From VMCP01 sp965659745 (GTDB lineage: Bacteria > Bacteroidota > Bacteroidia > NS11-12g > UBA955): 6,377 nt of DNA. A model generated the notes under the pieces. The model made no database searches and had not been told where the DNA came from. It was given only the letters and a program-made list of their open reading frames with translations. Both the position numbers and the translations under genes were made by a program. Position 1 is the stretch's first letter, and the number at the start of each line of letters is the position of its first letter. This document shows, in pieces, positions 1-6,377 of the stretch. The DNA is taken from NCBI GenBank assembly GCA_965659745.1, contig CBFHXF010000084.1:1-6377 (forward strand), given 5' to 3'.

Positions 1-2166
1 GAGCTGGTCGGACAAATGACGCAAATAGACCTTGCCTTGATTTGTGAAGGAGATATTTGCGCACTTAAAAATCCGCAAACATTAGACAAGGAAAAACTTA
101 AAACAGCCTTCCAAAAATATGCCGTAGGCTCTGTATTAAACGTAGGTTGTGGTTCAGGAACCATTTCCCGTGAATTATGGATAGAAATTCAAAAAGGAAT
201 TCAACAAGCCAATATAGATTACAACAACCATAAAATACCGGTTATCTATGGCATCGATGCCATACACGGTGCTAATTATACCAAAGGAGCTACATTATTC
301 CCGCAGCAAATCGGACAAGCTGCGATGTGGAATCCCGGCCTAGTCCAAAGAGCCGCCCAAATTACCGCATATGACGTTCGCGCTTCCGGAATCCACTGGA
401 ATTTCTCTCCCGTATTAGATTTAGGCCGCCAACCCTTATGGTCGCGATTCTTCGAAACCTATGGCGAAGACGTAATGCTCGCAGAGGCCTGCACCCGTGC
501 CGCGATATTAGGATATCAAGACAATCAGCCCGAGTTTCGAGTGGCGGCTTGCATGAAACACTTTTTAGGATATTCGTATCCCTTGAGCGGTAAAGACCGC
601 ACACCCGCATGGATCGATAATCGCACCATGCGCGAATATTATTTGCCCACCTTCCAAGAAGCCATTAAAATGGGCGCCCTAACCACCATGATCAATTCAG
701 GTGAATTGAACGGGGTAGCCGTACATACCAACCACGACATCCTCACCAAATTACTTAGAGAAGAATTGGGTTTTACCGGTATTGCCGTAACCGACTGGGA
801 AGATATTTACAAATTACACCACACACACAAAGTGGCGGCAACCCTCAAAGAAGCCGTTTATATGAGCATCATGGCGGGTATCGACATGTCGATGACCCCA
901 TCAGACTTCAAATTCAACGATTTACTGATCGAATTGGTAAACGAAGGCCGGATTTCTAAACTGCGTTTGCAACAATCGGTGTACCGCATTCTTTTGGTTA
1001 AAAAAGCCCTTGGTTTATGGGATAAGCCGGTATTCGATGCATATAAAAAATTATTGTATCCTCCGTTTGCCTTATCGCAATTCGATAAGTCGTATCCCTT
1101 ATTAGGATCTAAAGAGCACAGCGATATAGCCTTAGAAGCCACGCTAGAATCCATCACATTGCTTAAAAACGAGGGCCAAACCTTGCCCCTAAAATCGGAT
1201 GTGAAAATTTTTGTAGCCGGTAACGCCGCCAACGATTTAACCCTTTTAAATGGCGCTTGGTCGCATACCTGGCAAGGTGGCGATGCCAATGCCTATCAAA
1301 CTCCCAATAAACCCACGTTTTTTGAGGGAATTTCCCAAGTATTCGGAACAAAACAGGTGTCTTTAGGCTTCCCCAAGAAAATAAAAAAGGATGAGGTTTT
1401 GGTGTATTGCATCGGTGAAAAAGCCGCTACCGAAATTCCCGGAGATATCACCGACCTGAAATTCGAAATTCCTGAAAAAGATTTGCAGTTTTTACAACAA
1501 CGCAAACGCAAAGGAGCTAAAACCATTTTGGTATTAGCGCTGGCCCGACCTAGAATCATCACACATTTAGATACCCTATGTTCGGCCGTGATTCACACCT
1601 ATTTACCCGGTGATGAAGGAGGTAAGGCCTTGGCGCAAATCATCAGCGGACAGGTAGTGCCGAGCGGGAAATTGCCTTTTACCTATCCAAGAGCGGCCGG
1701 CGATATCGTGCATTACGATCGCAAACCTACGGAAGATAACGATACCAAATTTGGCAAAAACGCGTATAACCCATTGTACGATTTCGGACATGGTTTGAGT
1801 TACACCCAATTCAAATACAGCGATTTGAAAGTGACGTATTCAGATAAAGAAGAGCATATCGGCGTGAGCGTTACGGTTACCAATACCGGCACCCAAACAG
1901 CCAAAGAAGTGATTCAGGTGTATTTCCGCGACGAATACGCGAGTATCACCCCTTCCGTGAAAAAGTTGTGTGCGTTTGAAAAAGTGGAAATCAAAGCTGG
2001 ACAATCCTATACCTATACCTTTACGTGGATACCCCTTAAGAAATTGAGCTTCATAAATAAAGAGGGCGTGCGGGTTTTAGAAGAAGGCGATTTTACCATC
2101 ATGGTAAAAGATCTAAATCAAAAAATAAATCTGAGAAACGGATGGCGTTTTTCGAGTAAAGACTAA
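1..2166 (+). CDS. GH3 beta-glucosidase / exo-beta-glucanase, 5' end cut by window
   Basis: This is a glycoside hydrolase family 3 enzyme expected to remove glucose from non-reducing ends of beta-glucans or their oligosaccharides by a retaining mechanism. The frame is open from base 1, and its first codons read ELVGQMTQID, matching the conserved N-terminal 'KVGQMTQ' stretch of GH3. The ATG at 16 is therefore an internal Met, and the start plus any signal peptide lie upstream. Counting that Met as 1, visible landmarks are GIDAIHG (D81, subsite -1 contact), the ETYGED segment, K181-H182-F183, and the nucleophile D260 in VTDWED (codon 793-795). The second domain has the GE-x4-E-x2-GD acid/base-loop pattern, with E473 (codon 1432-1434) the best candidate acid/base, then LPGDEGG and FGHGLSYTQF. 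A fibronectin III-like domain closes the protein (about residues 615-705). About 720 residues are visible, and most of a typical BglX-like protein is present. The family is secure. Substrate specificity is inferred from the GH81 neighbour. Confidence 0.93.
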   Translation, partial: ELVGQMTQIDLALICEGDICALKNPQTLDKEKLKTAFQKYAVGSVLNVGCGSGTISRELWIEIQKGIQQANIDYNNHKIPVIYGIDAIHGANYTKGATLFPQQIGQAAMWNPGLVQRAAQITAYDVRASGIHWNFSPVLDLGRQPLWSRFFETYGEDVMLAEACTRAAILGYQDNQPEFRVAACMKHFLGYSYPLSGKDRTPAWIDNRTMREYYLPTFQEAIKMGALTTMINSGELNGVAVHTNHDILTKLLREELGFTGIAVTDWEDIYKLHHTHKVAATLKEAVYMSIMAGIDMSMTPSDFKFNDLLIELVNEGRISKLRLQQSVYRILLVKKALGLWDKPVFDAYKKLLYPPFALSQFDKSYPLLGSKEHSDIALEATLESITLLKNEGQTLPLKSDVKIFVAGNAANDLTLLNGAWSHTWQGGDANAYQTPNKPTFFEGISQVFGTKQVSLGFPKKIKKDEVLVYCIGEKAATEIPGDITDLKFEIPEKDLQFLQQRKRKGAKTILVLALARPRIITHLDTLCSAVIHTYLPGDEGGKALAQIISGQVVPSGKLPFTYPRAAGDIVHYDRKPTEDNDTKFGKNAYNPLYDFGHGLSYTQFKYSDLKVTYSDKEEHIGVSVTVTNTGTQTAKEVIQVYFRDEYASITPSVKKLCAFEKVEIKAGQSYTYTFTWIPLKKLSFINKEGVRVLEEGDFTIMVKDLNQKINLRNGWRFSSKD

Positions 2167-2170
2167 AAAG
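2158..2170 (+). promoter_or_regulatory. A-rich translation start context, GH3-GH81 junction
   Basis: The GH3 stop codon (2164-2166) is separated from the GH81 ATG (2171) by only AAAG. The leader before the ATG is A-rich and has no well-spaced GGAGG-like Shine-Dalgarno. This is common in Bacteroidota, where A-rich leaders favour initiation. The spacing implies one transcript and probably translation of GH81 by ribosomes finishing GH3. The start at 2171 is supported by the signal peptide that follows it directly. Confidence 0.45.
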
Positions 2171-2236
2171 ATGAATAAATACATACAACGGACCCTTTGG
2201 GTTCTGACCTTGGGAGTGATTTCTCAGGTACAAGCC
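2171..2236 (+). other. Signal peptide (type I) of the GH81 enzyme
   Basis: Residues 1-22 show a basic N-region (MNKYIQR), a hydrophobic core (TLWVLTLGVISQV) and a V-Q-A | Q cleavage site after residue 22. There is no lipobox cysteine at the cleavage site, so a Sec/SPI-exported protein is expected rather than a lipoprotein. This fits the C-terminal T9SS signal, because T9SS cargo crosses the inner membrane through Sec first. Confidence 0.85.
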
Positions 2237-5200
2237 CAAATTATATCCGTTGGAAGCGGATCTTATACCAACCGGTTCCCTGGAACGGATGCCGCCGGTC
2301 GTAACGGATTTCCCTCGGGAAAACCATTTACGGTCGAAAAAGCAGCCCTAAAACCCCCTCCGAGCAACGATTGGTGGTCGGCAAAGATCAAAAATGCCCA
2401 TTGCGACAACCTTTTCAATTATCCGTTTACCATGAAAACCGTGTCTACCGGTTTGGTGGTAACCTATATTCCCTGGGGCGTAATCGACGATATCCAACCC
2501 ATTATCATGGGCGTTTCGGGCATGTCGGCTGCCGCAGCAGAAATTTCTGATTTTTCGGATTGGACCATCCAAATGCGTTGGAAAAAGCAGAATTCTATTT
2601 TCCGAACCACTACCGGTGTGGGCATGCCTTTCCTCTATTTTGAAAAGGATTCTCAAAGTACCGCTCAAATAACCGTGAATTCAGGAACCGTTACCATCAA
2701 AAACAACCGGGTAATCATTGAAAATGCTCGAAATGGCGGTGACTTTGTCGTTTACGGACCCAGTGGTTCTACTTGGACACAAAACGGAACGGTGCTCACT
2801 TCTAGCTTGAACGGAAAGAATTATTGGAGCATGGCCCTGTTGCCACATAATTCCTCAAATTTGGAAACGGCCGCCGATAATTACGAAAAATATGCTTTCG
2901 TATTTCCGGTAAATACCCTTTCATCTTATCACTATAATGAAGCTCAAAGTAGGGTAGAAACCCATTTTAAAGTTGATGTAGACGTAAAAGAAGGAACAGA
3001 TTCGGCCATGTTAATGGGACTTTTACCCCATCAATGGGCGCATTTATATAAAGGTACGTCGGATTTAACTTCGACTAGCTATAGAACCGTTCGGGGCGAC
3101 TTAAAAATGCTTAGCGGCAATTCATTCGCTACTCAACATCCTTTCCGCGGCATTTTGCCGACGCTTCCCTATGTAAATCCGTACAGTAAAGATTTCAATC
3201 CCTTGGAATTAAAGGATAAAATTGAATCCATCATGAACGATGGTTTGGCAGAATGGACCGATTCGTATAATGAAGGACAGGTGATGAACCGACTCATTCA
3301 AACCGCTCGAATCGCCCACGAAATGCAATTAGATCAAGCCGTTTCTACAATAGTAAAAACGGTGAAAAACCGCTTGGAAGATTGGCTTAGCGCCGAATCA
3401 GGCGAAAGGGCATTCCTTTTCTATTACGACAGTACTTGGAAGTCGCTTTTGGGATATCCTGCCGGACACGGACAAGATAACAATCTTAACGATCACCATT
3501 TTCACTGGGGATATTTCATTCACGCCGCATCCTTTTTAGAAGAGTTTGAGCCCGGTTGGGCCGCCAAATGGGGCGCAATGATCAATTTATTGGTGCGCGA
3601 TGCCGCCAGCACCGATCGTAACGATCCCTTATTCTCTCATTTGCGCAACTTCAATCCCTATCAAGGCCATTGCTGGGCCAACGGTTTTGCGAGTTTCCCT
3701 CAAGGAAACGACCAAGAAAGCACATCGGAGAGCATGCAGTTCAATTCGTCTTTAATTCACTGGGGAAGTGTAATTGGAGATACTGCCATCAGAAACTTGG
3801 GAATTTATCTTTACGCCACCGAACAGGCGGCCGTTGAAGAATATTGGTTTGACAAAAACAAACGCAATTTCGCCGCCAACCAAGCTTTCGCTTTGGTTTC
3901 TCGCGTATGGGGAAATTCTTACGATAACGGTACGTTTTGGACTGCCGATATTGCCGCGTCTTACGGCATTGAACTCTATCCCATTCACGGGGGAAGTTTA
4001 TATTTAGCCCACGATACCACTTATGTACGTCGCCTTTGGAACGAAATGGCCAAGAATACGGGTATTTTAACCAATCAAGCCAATGATAACCTATGGCATG
4101 ATGTGTATTGGTCGTACTTGGCCTTTATCGATGCGCCGCGTGCCATCAAAATGTACAATTCGTTTCCCAATAGAAATTTAAAATTCGGCATTTCCGATGC
4201 CCAAACCTACCATTGGCTGCATGCGCTGAATGCCTTAGGAAGATTGGATACATCGATAAAAAGCAATCATCCTTTGGCCGTGGCTTTTAATCACAATGGC
4301 GATAAAACCTATGTGGCGAAGAACTACTCCAAAGACACCATTTATGTTACATTTTCAGATGGCTTTAAATTAAAAGTGGCGCCTTCTGATTTGGCCACCA
4401 ATAAAGATATTCAAGTTAAAGGGAAGCTCGAAAGCGACTTCCCCCAAGCGTATTATAACGGATCTGTAAATTTGGAATTGGCTATTGAAGAAGGCACACC
4501 CGATCGGGTAGTTTTCTATAACGGTGGCGATTCGATAGGTCAAGTTACCACGGCGCCTTTCAAATTGAAAACACCGGCATTGAAGCTCGGCTGGAACGAT
4601 TTGAGCGCCAGAATGTATCAAGGTTCTGCGTTTGCCATAAGCAATTTCGTGCGGGTTCGTGTGGGTGAAACCAAGGCTTTCGGGGGAAATATCCCGCCAA
4701 TTCCAGGCTCAATCCAATCAGGACATTTTGATGAATTCGAAGGGGGAGTGGGCCAAGGATTGACCTATTTGGATTTAAGTAGGAGCAATTTGGGCGATTT
4801 CCGTCCCGAAGAATACGTAGATGCGTCTAACGGTGGCACCGAAGGCGCCATAGTAACGTGGATCGATCCGAACGAATGGATGGATTATACGGTAGACGTT
4901 ACCGAATCAGGTCGCTACGATGTGCAAATTAGGTATGCCAGCAATGAAAATTCTTCGGGTCCGATTCAAATGGAGTTGAACGGCGAAGAAATTGCCAAGA
5001 ATATCAGCTTTACAAGCTCCGGTGGCTGGGAAAAATGGTCTACCAAAACCGTAACCGGCGTACCCCTTAAAAAGGGCATTCATACCCTGCGTTTGAATTT
5101 TGTAGGTGGCAGGTTTAATCTAGGAAAATTAACGTTTACCAAAAAGTCCGATTTGAATATCGATTATCCGATAGCTGAGGCCGGAACCAATATTTGGGTC

Positions 5201-6274
5201 AATCCAACCGATAATACCTTCGATTTAAAGGGTTCAGGTAGCAGCGGAACAGCGCCATTGACGTATAAATGGACACAATTATACGGTCCGTCAAAATTGA
5301 CTATGGTCGATCATACCAACGCACAAACCGGTGTTTCTGGTTTTGAAAAGGGGGTTTACAAATGTCAACTGGAAGTAAGCGACGGTACGTATTTCGACAA
5401 AGACGAGGTATTTATTGTAGTGAGCGAAGATGCGAATACGCCTCCGAGTGTGGCCATTTCGTCTCCATCGAACGGTACTGAAATTTGGGAAAATCAAGCG
5501 TTAACCATTAAGGTAGCGGCTTCTGATTTGATCGGATCGGTTGCTAAAGTGACTTTGTGGGTGAATGGCGTGCCGAGCGACAGCAGTGTTCAAGCCCCTT
5601 ATCAGTTTACGAAAACTTGGTCGGCCGGAACCTATCAATTATTAGCTCAGGCCACCGACGATAGTGGGGCTGTGACTTATAGTTCAATGGTTTTGGTGAA
5701 AGTCGATGAGTTGCCTTCTTGTCGATTCCCATCGTCAAATGGCGATTTTGATGTGGTTTTTTCGAACGACAAAAGCAATCCAACGGCCACATTTGTACCT
5801 AAAAAATCCGGAACGGGCACGCCCACATGTATTTTATATTACAGCACCAACATGAACAGCATGCCGGGTTACATTGTGAAACCCAACGTGGCATTCAGAA
5901 TTACGGCAGCCGCGGGCAGCACGATTTACTATTATTACACATATTCCTTCACGGGTGGCGAAAAGAACACCGCCGATAAAAAAGGATCTTTTGCGGTGGG
6001 GTTATGCAAGCCTGTGGCTCAAAATTCGCAGGAAAAATTAGACTTAGAATCGATTCAAGTTTATCCGAATCCGGCCACCGATTGGCTACAGGTAAGGGTT
6101 AACGGATCGGCCAAGGTACAGTTATTTTCTGTTTCGGGGGAAGCCGTATCACAGCAGATTTCCATTGAAAACGAAGAGGGATTCGACGTGAGCGCGCTAA
6201 CTGCAGGGTATTATGTGGTGCGCGTGGAGCTTGCAGATGGCAGGATGGTGCATAGGGCTGTTATAATTGAATAA
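2171..6274 (+). CDS. Multidomain GH81 endo-beta-1,3-glucanase with CBM6, CBM56 and T9SS tail
   Basis: This predicted secreted endo-beta-1,3-glucanase hydrolyses internal beta-1,3 bonds in glucans such as laminarin, curdlan or callose. Modules in order (1367 residues): signal peptide 1-22; GH81 catalytic region about 50-740; Ig-like 751-832; CBM6 844-992; PKD/K319-like 994-1087; Ig-like 1089-1180; probable CBM56 1181-1279; T9SS type A sorting domain 1292-1367. GH81 is recognised from PSNDWW (64-69), NDHHFHWGY with candidate acid D441, and NDQESTSE with candidate base E516 and partner E520. The D-to-E distance of 75 residues and the ExxxE spacing fit characterised GH81 enzymes, so it looks catalytically intact. 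The start at 2171 gives a proper type I signal. The gene lies 4 bases after the GH3 gene and is presumably co-transcribed, with GH3 processing its products. No frameshift or internal stop is seen. Accessory module borders are approximate. The GH81 call is firm; polymer specificity beyond beta-1,3-glucan is unknown. Confidence 0.95.
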   Translation: MNKYIQRTLWVLTLGVISQVQAQIISVGSGSYTNRFPGTDAAGRNGFPSGKPFTVEKAALKPPPSNDWWSAKIKNAHCDNLFNYPFTMKTVSTGLVVTYIPWGVIDDIQPIIMGVSGMSAAAAEISDFSDWTIQMRWKKQNSIFRTTTGVGMPFLYFEKDSQSTAQITVNSGTVTIKNNRVIIENARNGGDFVVYGPSGSTWTQNGTVLTSSLNGKNYWSMALLPHNSSNLETAADNYEKYAFVFPVNTLSSYHYNEAQSRVETHFKVDVDVKEGTDSAMLMGLLPHQWAHLYKGTSDLTSTSYRTVRGDLKMLSGNSFATQHPFRGILPTLPYVNPYSKDFNPLELKDKIESIMNDGLAEWTDSYNEGQVMNRLIQTARIAHEMQLDQAVSTIVKTVKNRLEDWLSAESGERAFLFYYDSTWKSLLGYPAGHGQDNNLNDHHFHWGYFIHAASFLEEFEPGWAAKWGAMINLLVRDAASTDRNDPLFSHLRNFNPYQGHCWANGFASFPQGNDQESTSESMQFNSSLIHWGSVIGDTAIRNLGIYLYATEQAAVEEYWFDKNKRNFAANQAFALVSRVWGNSYDNGTFWTADIAASYGIELYPIHGGSLYLAHDTTYVRRLWNEMAKNTGILTNQANDNLWHDVYWSYLAFIDAPRAIKMYNSFPNRNLKFGISDAQTYHWLHALNALGRLDTSIKSNHPLAVAFNHNGDKTYVAKNYSKDTIYVTFSDGFKLKVAPSDLATNKDIQVKGKLESDFPQAYYNGSVNLELAIEEGTPDRVVFYNGGDSIGQVTTAPFKLKTPALKLGWNDLSARMYQGSAFAISNFVRVRVGETKAFGGNIPPIPGSIQSGHFDEFEGGVGQGLTYLDLSRSNLGDFRPEEYVDASNGGTEGAIVTWIDPNEWMDYTVDVTESGRYDVQIRYASNENSSGPIQMELNGEEIAKNISFTSSGGWEKWSTKTVTGVPLKKGIHTLRLNFVGGRFNLGKLTFTKKSDLNIDYPIAEAGTNIWVNPTDNTFDLKGSGSSGTAPLTYKWTQLYGPSKLTMVDHTNAQTGVSGFEKGVYKCQLEVSDGTYFDKDEVFIVVSEDANTPPSVAISSPSNGTEIWENQALTIKVAASDLIGSVAKVTLWVNGVPSDSSVQAPYQFTKTWSAGTYQLLAQATDDSGAVTYSSMVLVKVDELPSCRFPSSNGDFDVVFSNDKSNPTATFVPKKSGTGTPTCILYYSTNMNSMPGYIVKPNVAFRITAAAGSTIYYYYTYSFTGGEKNTADKKGSFAVGLCKPVAQNSQEKLDLESIQVYPNPATDWLQVRVNGSAKVQLFSVSGEAVSQQISIENEEGFDVSALTAGYYVVRVELADGRMVHRAVIIE
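2318..4390 (+). other. GH81 catalytic region
   Basis: Residues about 50-740. The N-terminal beta-sandwich part begins at the PSNDWW segment and includes DNLFNYPF. The (alpha/alpha)6-type core carries GQDNNLNDHHFHWGY (D441, codon 3491-3493), FNPYQGHCWANGFASF and GNDQESTSES (E516, codon 3716-3718; E520, codon 3728-3730). It continues to IELYPIHGGSLYLAHDT, which matches the bacterial form of the family's 'LPIHGGSLYLG' stretch. The closing strands (AVAFNHNGDKTYVAKNYS, TVTFSDG-like) are typical of the GH81 C-terminal edge. Active-site roles are assigned by family knowledge, not tested. Confidence 0.92.
4700..5146 (+). other. CBM6 carbohydrate-binding module
   Basis: Residues 844-992 follow the CBM6 pattern: IPGSIQSGHFDEFEGG, then GLTYLDLS, RPEEYVD, the strand WIDPNEWMDYTVDV, YDVQIRYAS, the aromatic-bearing GGWEKWSTKTV, and the closing GIHTLRLNFVGGRFNLGKLTF. 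CBM6 modules beside beta-1,3-glucanases often bind the non-reducing ends of beta-1,3-glucans. The first strand departs from the usual 'IEAE-(D/N)-(Y/F)-D' form, since SGH replaces AED, which may affect the structural calcium site. Confidence 0.85.
5150..5710 (+). other. PKD/K319-like and Ig-like spacer domains
   Basis: Residues 994-1087 have the PKD/K319-type pattern: PIAEAGTNIWV, FDLKGSGSSGTAPLTYKWTQL, GPS, then GVYKCQLEVSDG and DEVFIVVSE. Residues 1089-1180 are a bacterial Ig-like domain of the type common in glycanases: PPSVAISSPSNG, IKVAASD, VAKVTLWVNG, APYQFTKTWSAGTYQLLAQATDDSGA, VLVKVDE. They probably act as rigid spacers holding the CBMs apart. No binding function can be claimed. Confidence 0.75.
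5711..6007 (+). other. Probable CBM56 (beta-1,3-glucan-binding) module
   Basis: Residues 1181-1279, about 99 long, form an all-beta, aromatic-rich unit with SNGDFDVVFSND, CILYYSTNMNSMPGY, ITAAAGSTIYYYYTYSF and GGEKNTADKKGSFAVGLC. The 'YYYYTY ... GGE-x-NTA ... SFxVG' pattern and the position after GH81-CBM6 fit CBM56, a family known to bind insoluble beta-1,3-glucan. Three cysteines (C1184, C1220, C1279) lie within it, two of them at its ends. The assignment rests on remembered pattern and context, so it is less certain than GH81 or CBM6. Confidence 0.65.
6044..6271 (+). other. T9SS type A C-terminal sorting domain
   Basis: Residues 1292-1367 begin LESIQVYPNPATDW, the hallmark start of the Por secretion tail. 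They continue with the strand pattern KVQLFSVSGEAV, FDVSALTAGYYVVRVELADG and the final MVHRAVIIE. The Bacteroidota type IX system uses this domain to move cargo across the outer membrane, where it is usually cleaved and the protein is released or attached to A-LPS. This places the enzyme outside the cell. Confidence 0.92.
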
Positions 6275-6361
6275 TACTCGCTTTGCTCGCGGGATACTCG
6301 CTTCGCTCGCGGGATACTCGGCTAGCGCCTCGCGGGATACTCGGCTGTCGCCTCGTATGGG
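6274..6361. repeat. Four-copy degenerate tandem repeat (20-25 base units)
   Basis: Copies lie at 6274-6293, 6294-6313, 6314-6336 and 6337-6361. Each opens with ATACTCG; the first three close with CTCGCGGG and the last with CTCGTATGGG. Copies 1 and 2 differ by one base in the centre (CTTTG against CTTCG). Copies 3 and 4 have longer centres, TCGGC-TAGC-GCCTC and TCGGC-TGTC-GCCTC. The first base of copy 1 is the last base of the GH81 TAA. No ORF covers the array, and its GC content looks higher than that of the flanking genes. It could be an intergenic REP-like repeat, a transcript 3' end structure or replication-slippage DNA. Function unknown. Confidence 0.9.
6337..6358 (+). other. Interrupted inverted repeat in the last repeat copy
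   Basis: The last copy can fold as ATAC / GTAT (4 bp), a TC/TC internal mismatch, GGC / GCC (3 bp) and a TGTC loop. It is followed by GGGTTTTG. The stem is short and the T-run is only four bases, so a factor-independent terminator is possible but weak. This is the only terminator-like element seen after the GH81 stop. Confidence 0.35.
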
Positions 6362-6377
6362 TTTTGATTGCGGAACA

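Noticed and set aside
858..1289. Minus-strand open frame of 143 codons inside the GH3 gene
   Set aside because: It lies fully opposite the clearly conserved GH3 catalytic region, has no recognisable domain, and has a composition that reflects the complementary codons. The other minus-strand frames at 362-610, 1163-1351, 1296-1562 and 1603-1809 are rejected for the same reason.
3774..4007. Plus-strand open frame of 77 codons inside the GH81 gene, out of frame
   Set aside because: It overlaps the conserved GH81 core in another frame, resembles no known protein, and has no plausible start signal. The minus-strand frames at 2348-2668, 3752-3988, 4370-4621, 5291-5497 and 5607-5792 are likewise shadows.
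2171..6274. Two genes or a frameshift inside the very long GH81 frame
   Set aside because: The frame is uninterrupted, the domains follow one another with ordinary linkers, and a single signal peptide and a single T9SS tail bracket the whole protein.
6274..6361. CRISPR array
   Set aside because: The units follow each other with no unique spacers of constant length, the repeat is short and degenerate, and no cas gene is visible.
6294..6365. Strong intrinsic terminator
   Set aside because: The stems are only 2-4 bp long with mismatches, and the only T-run is TTTT after GGG. Kept only as a weak possibility.
1..6377. A wholly new system
   Set aside because: Both genes belong to recognised enzyme families with intact motifs. 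Only the 3' repeat and the module combination lack a ready explanation.

Overview
The window holds two carbohydrate-active enzyme genes on the + strand, almost end to end, followed by about 100 bases of intergenic DNA carrying a short degenerate tandem repeat. The organism is most likely a member of the Bacteroidota. The long secreted enzyme ends in a C-terminal type IX secretion (T9SS) sorting domain with a YPNP motif, a system known only from this phylum. The translation start of the second gene also lies in an A-rich context without a clear Shine-Dalgarno sequence, which is usual there. I cannot name a genus.

Layout: (1) positions 1-2166, a glycoside hydrolase family 3 (GH3) beta-glucosidase/exo-glucanase whose 5' end is cut by the window edge. 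The reading frame is open to base 1, and the five codons before the first visible ATG continue a conserved GH3 motif. (2) Four bases later, positions 2171-6274, a 1367-residue modular GH81 endo-beta-1,3-glucanase. Its modules are signal peptide, GH81, Ig-like, CBM6, PKD-like, Ig-like, probable CBM56 and T9SS sorting domain. (3) Positions 6274-6361, four degenerate copies of a 20-25 base repeat that begins on the last base of the GH81 stop codon.

Together the genes look like part of an operon for beta-1,3-glucan use (laminarin, callose, curdlan or fungal/oomycete wall glucan). The GH81 enzyme would be exported and released or anchored through the T9SS, and would cut the polymer internally while its CBMs hold insoluble glucan. 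The GH3 enzyme would then take the oligosaccharides down to glucose. No SusC/SusD pair, regulator or transporter is visible, so whether this is a classical polysaccharide utilisation locus cannot be judged here.

I found no RNA gene, CRISPR array, transposase or wholly unknown gene. The least explained element is the 3' repeat array. The most notable protein feature is the GH81-CBM6-CBM56 module order, which resembles that of a Firmicutes enzyme but is fitted with a T9SS tail.
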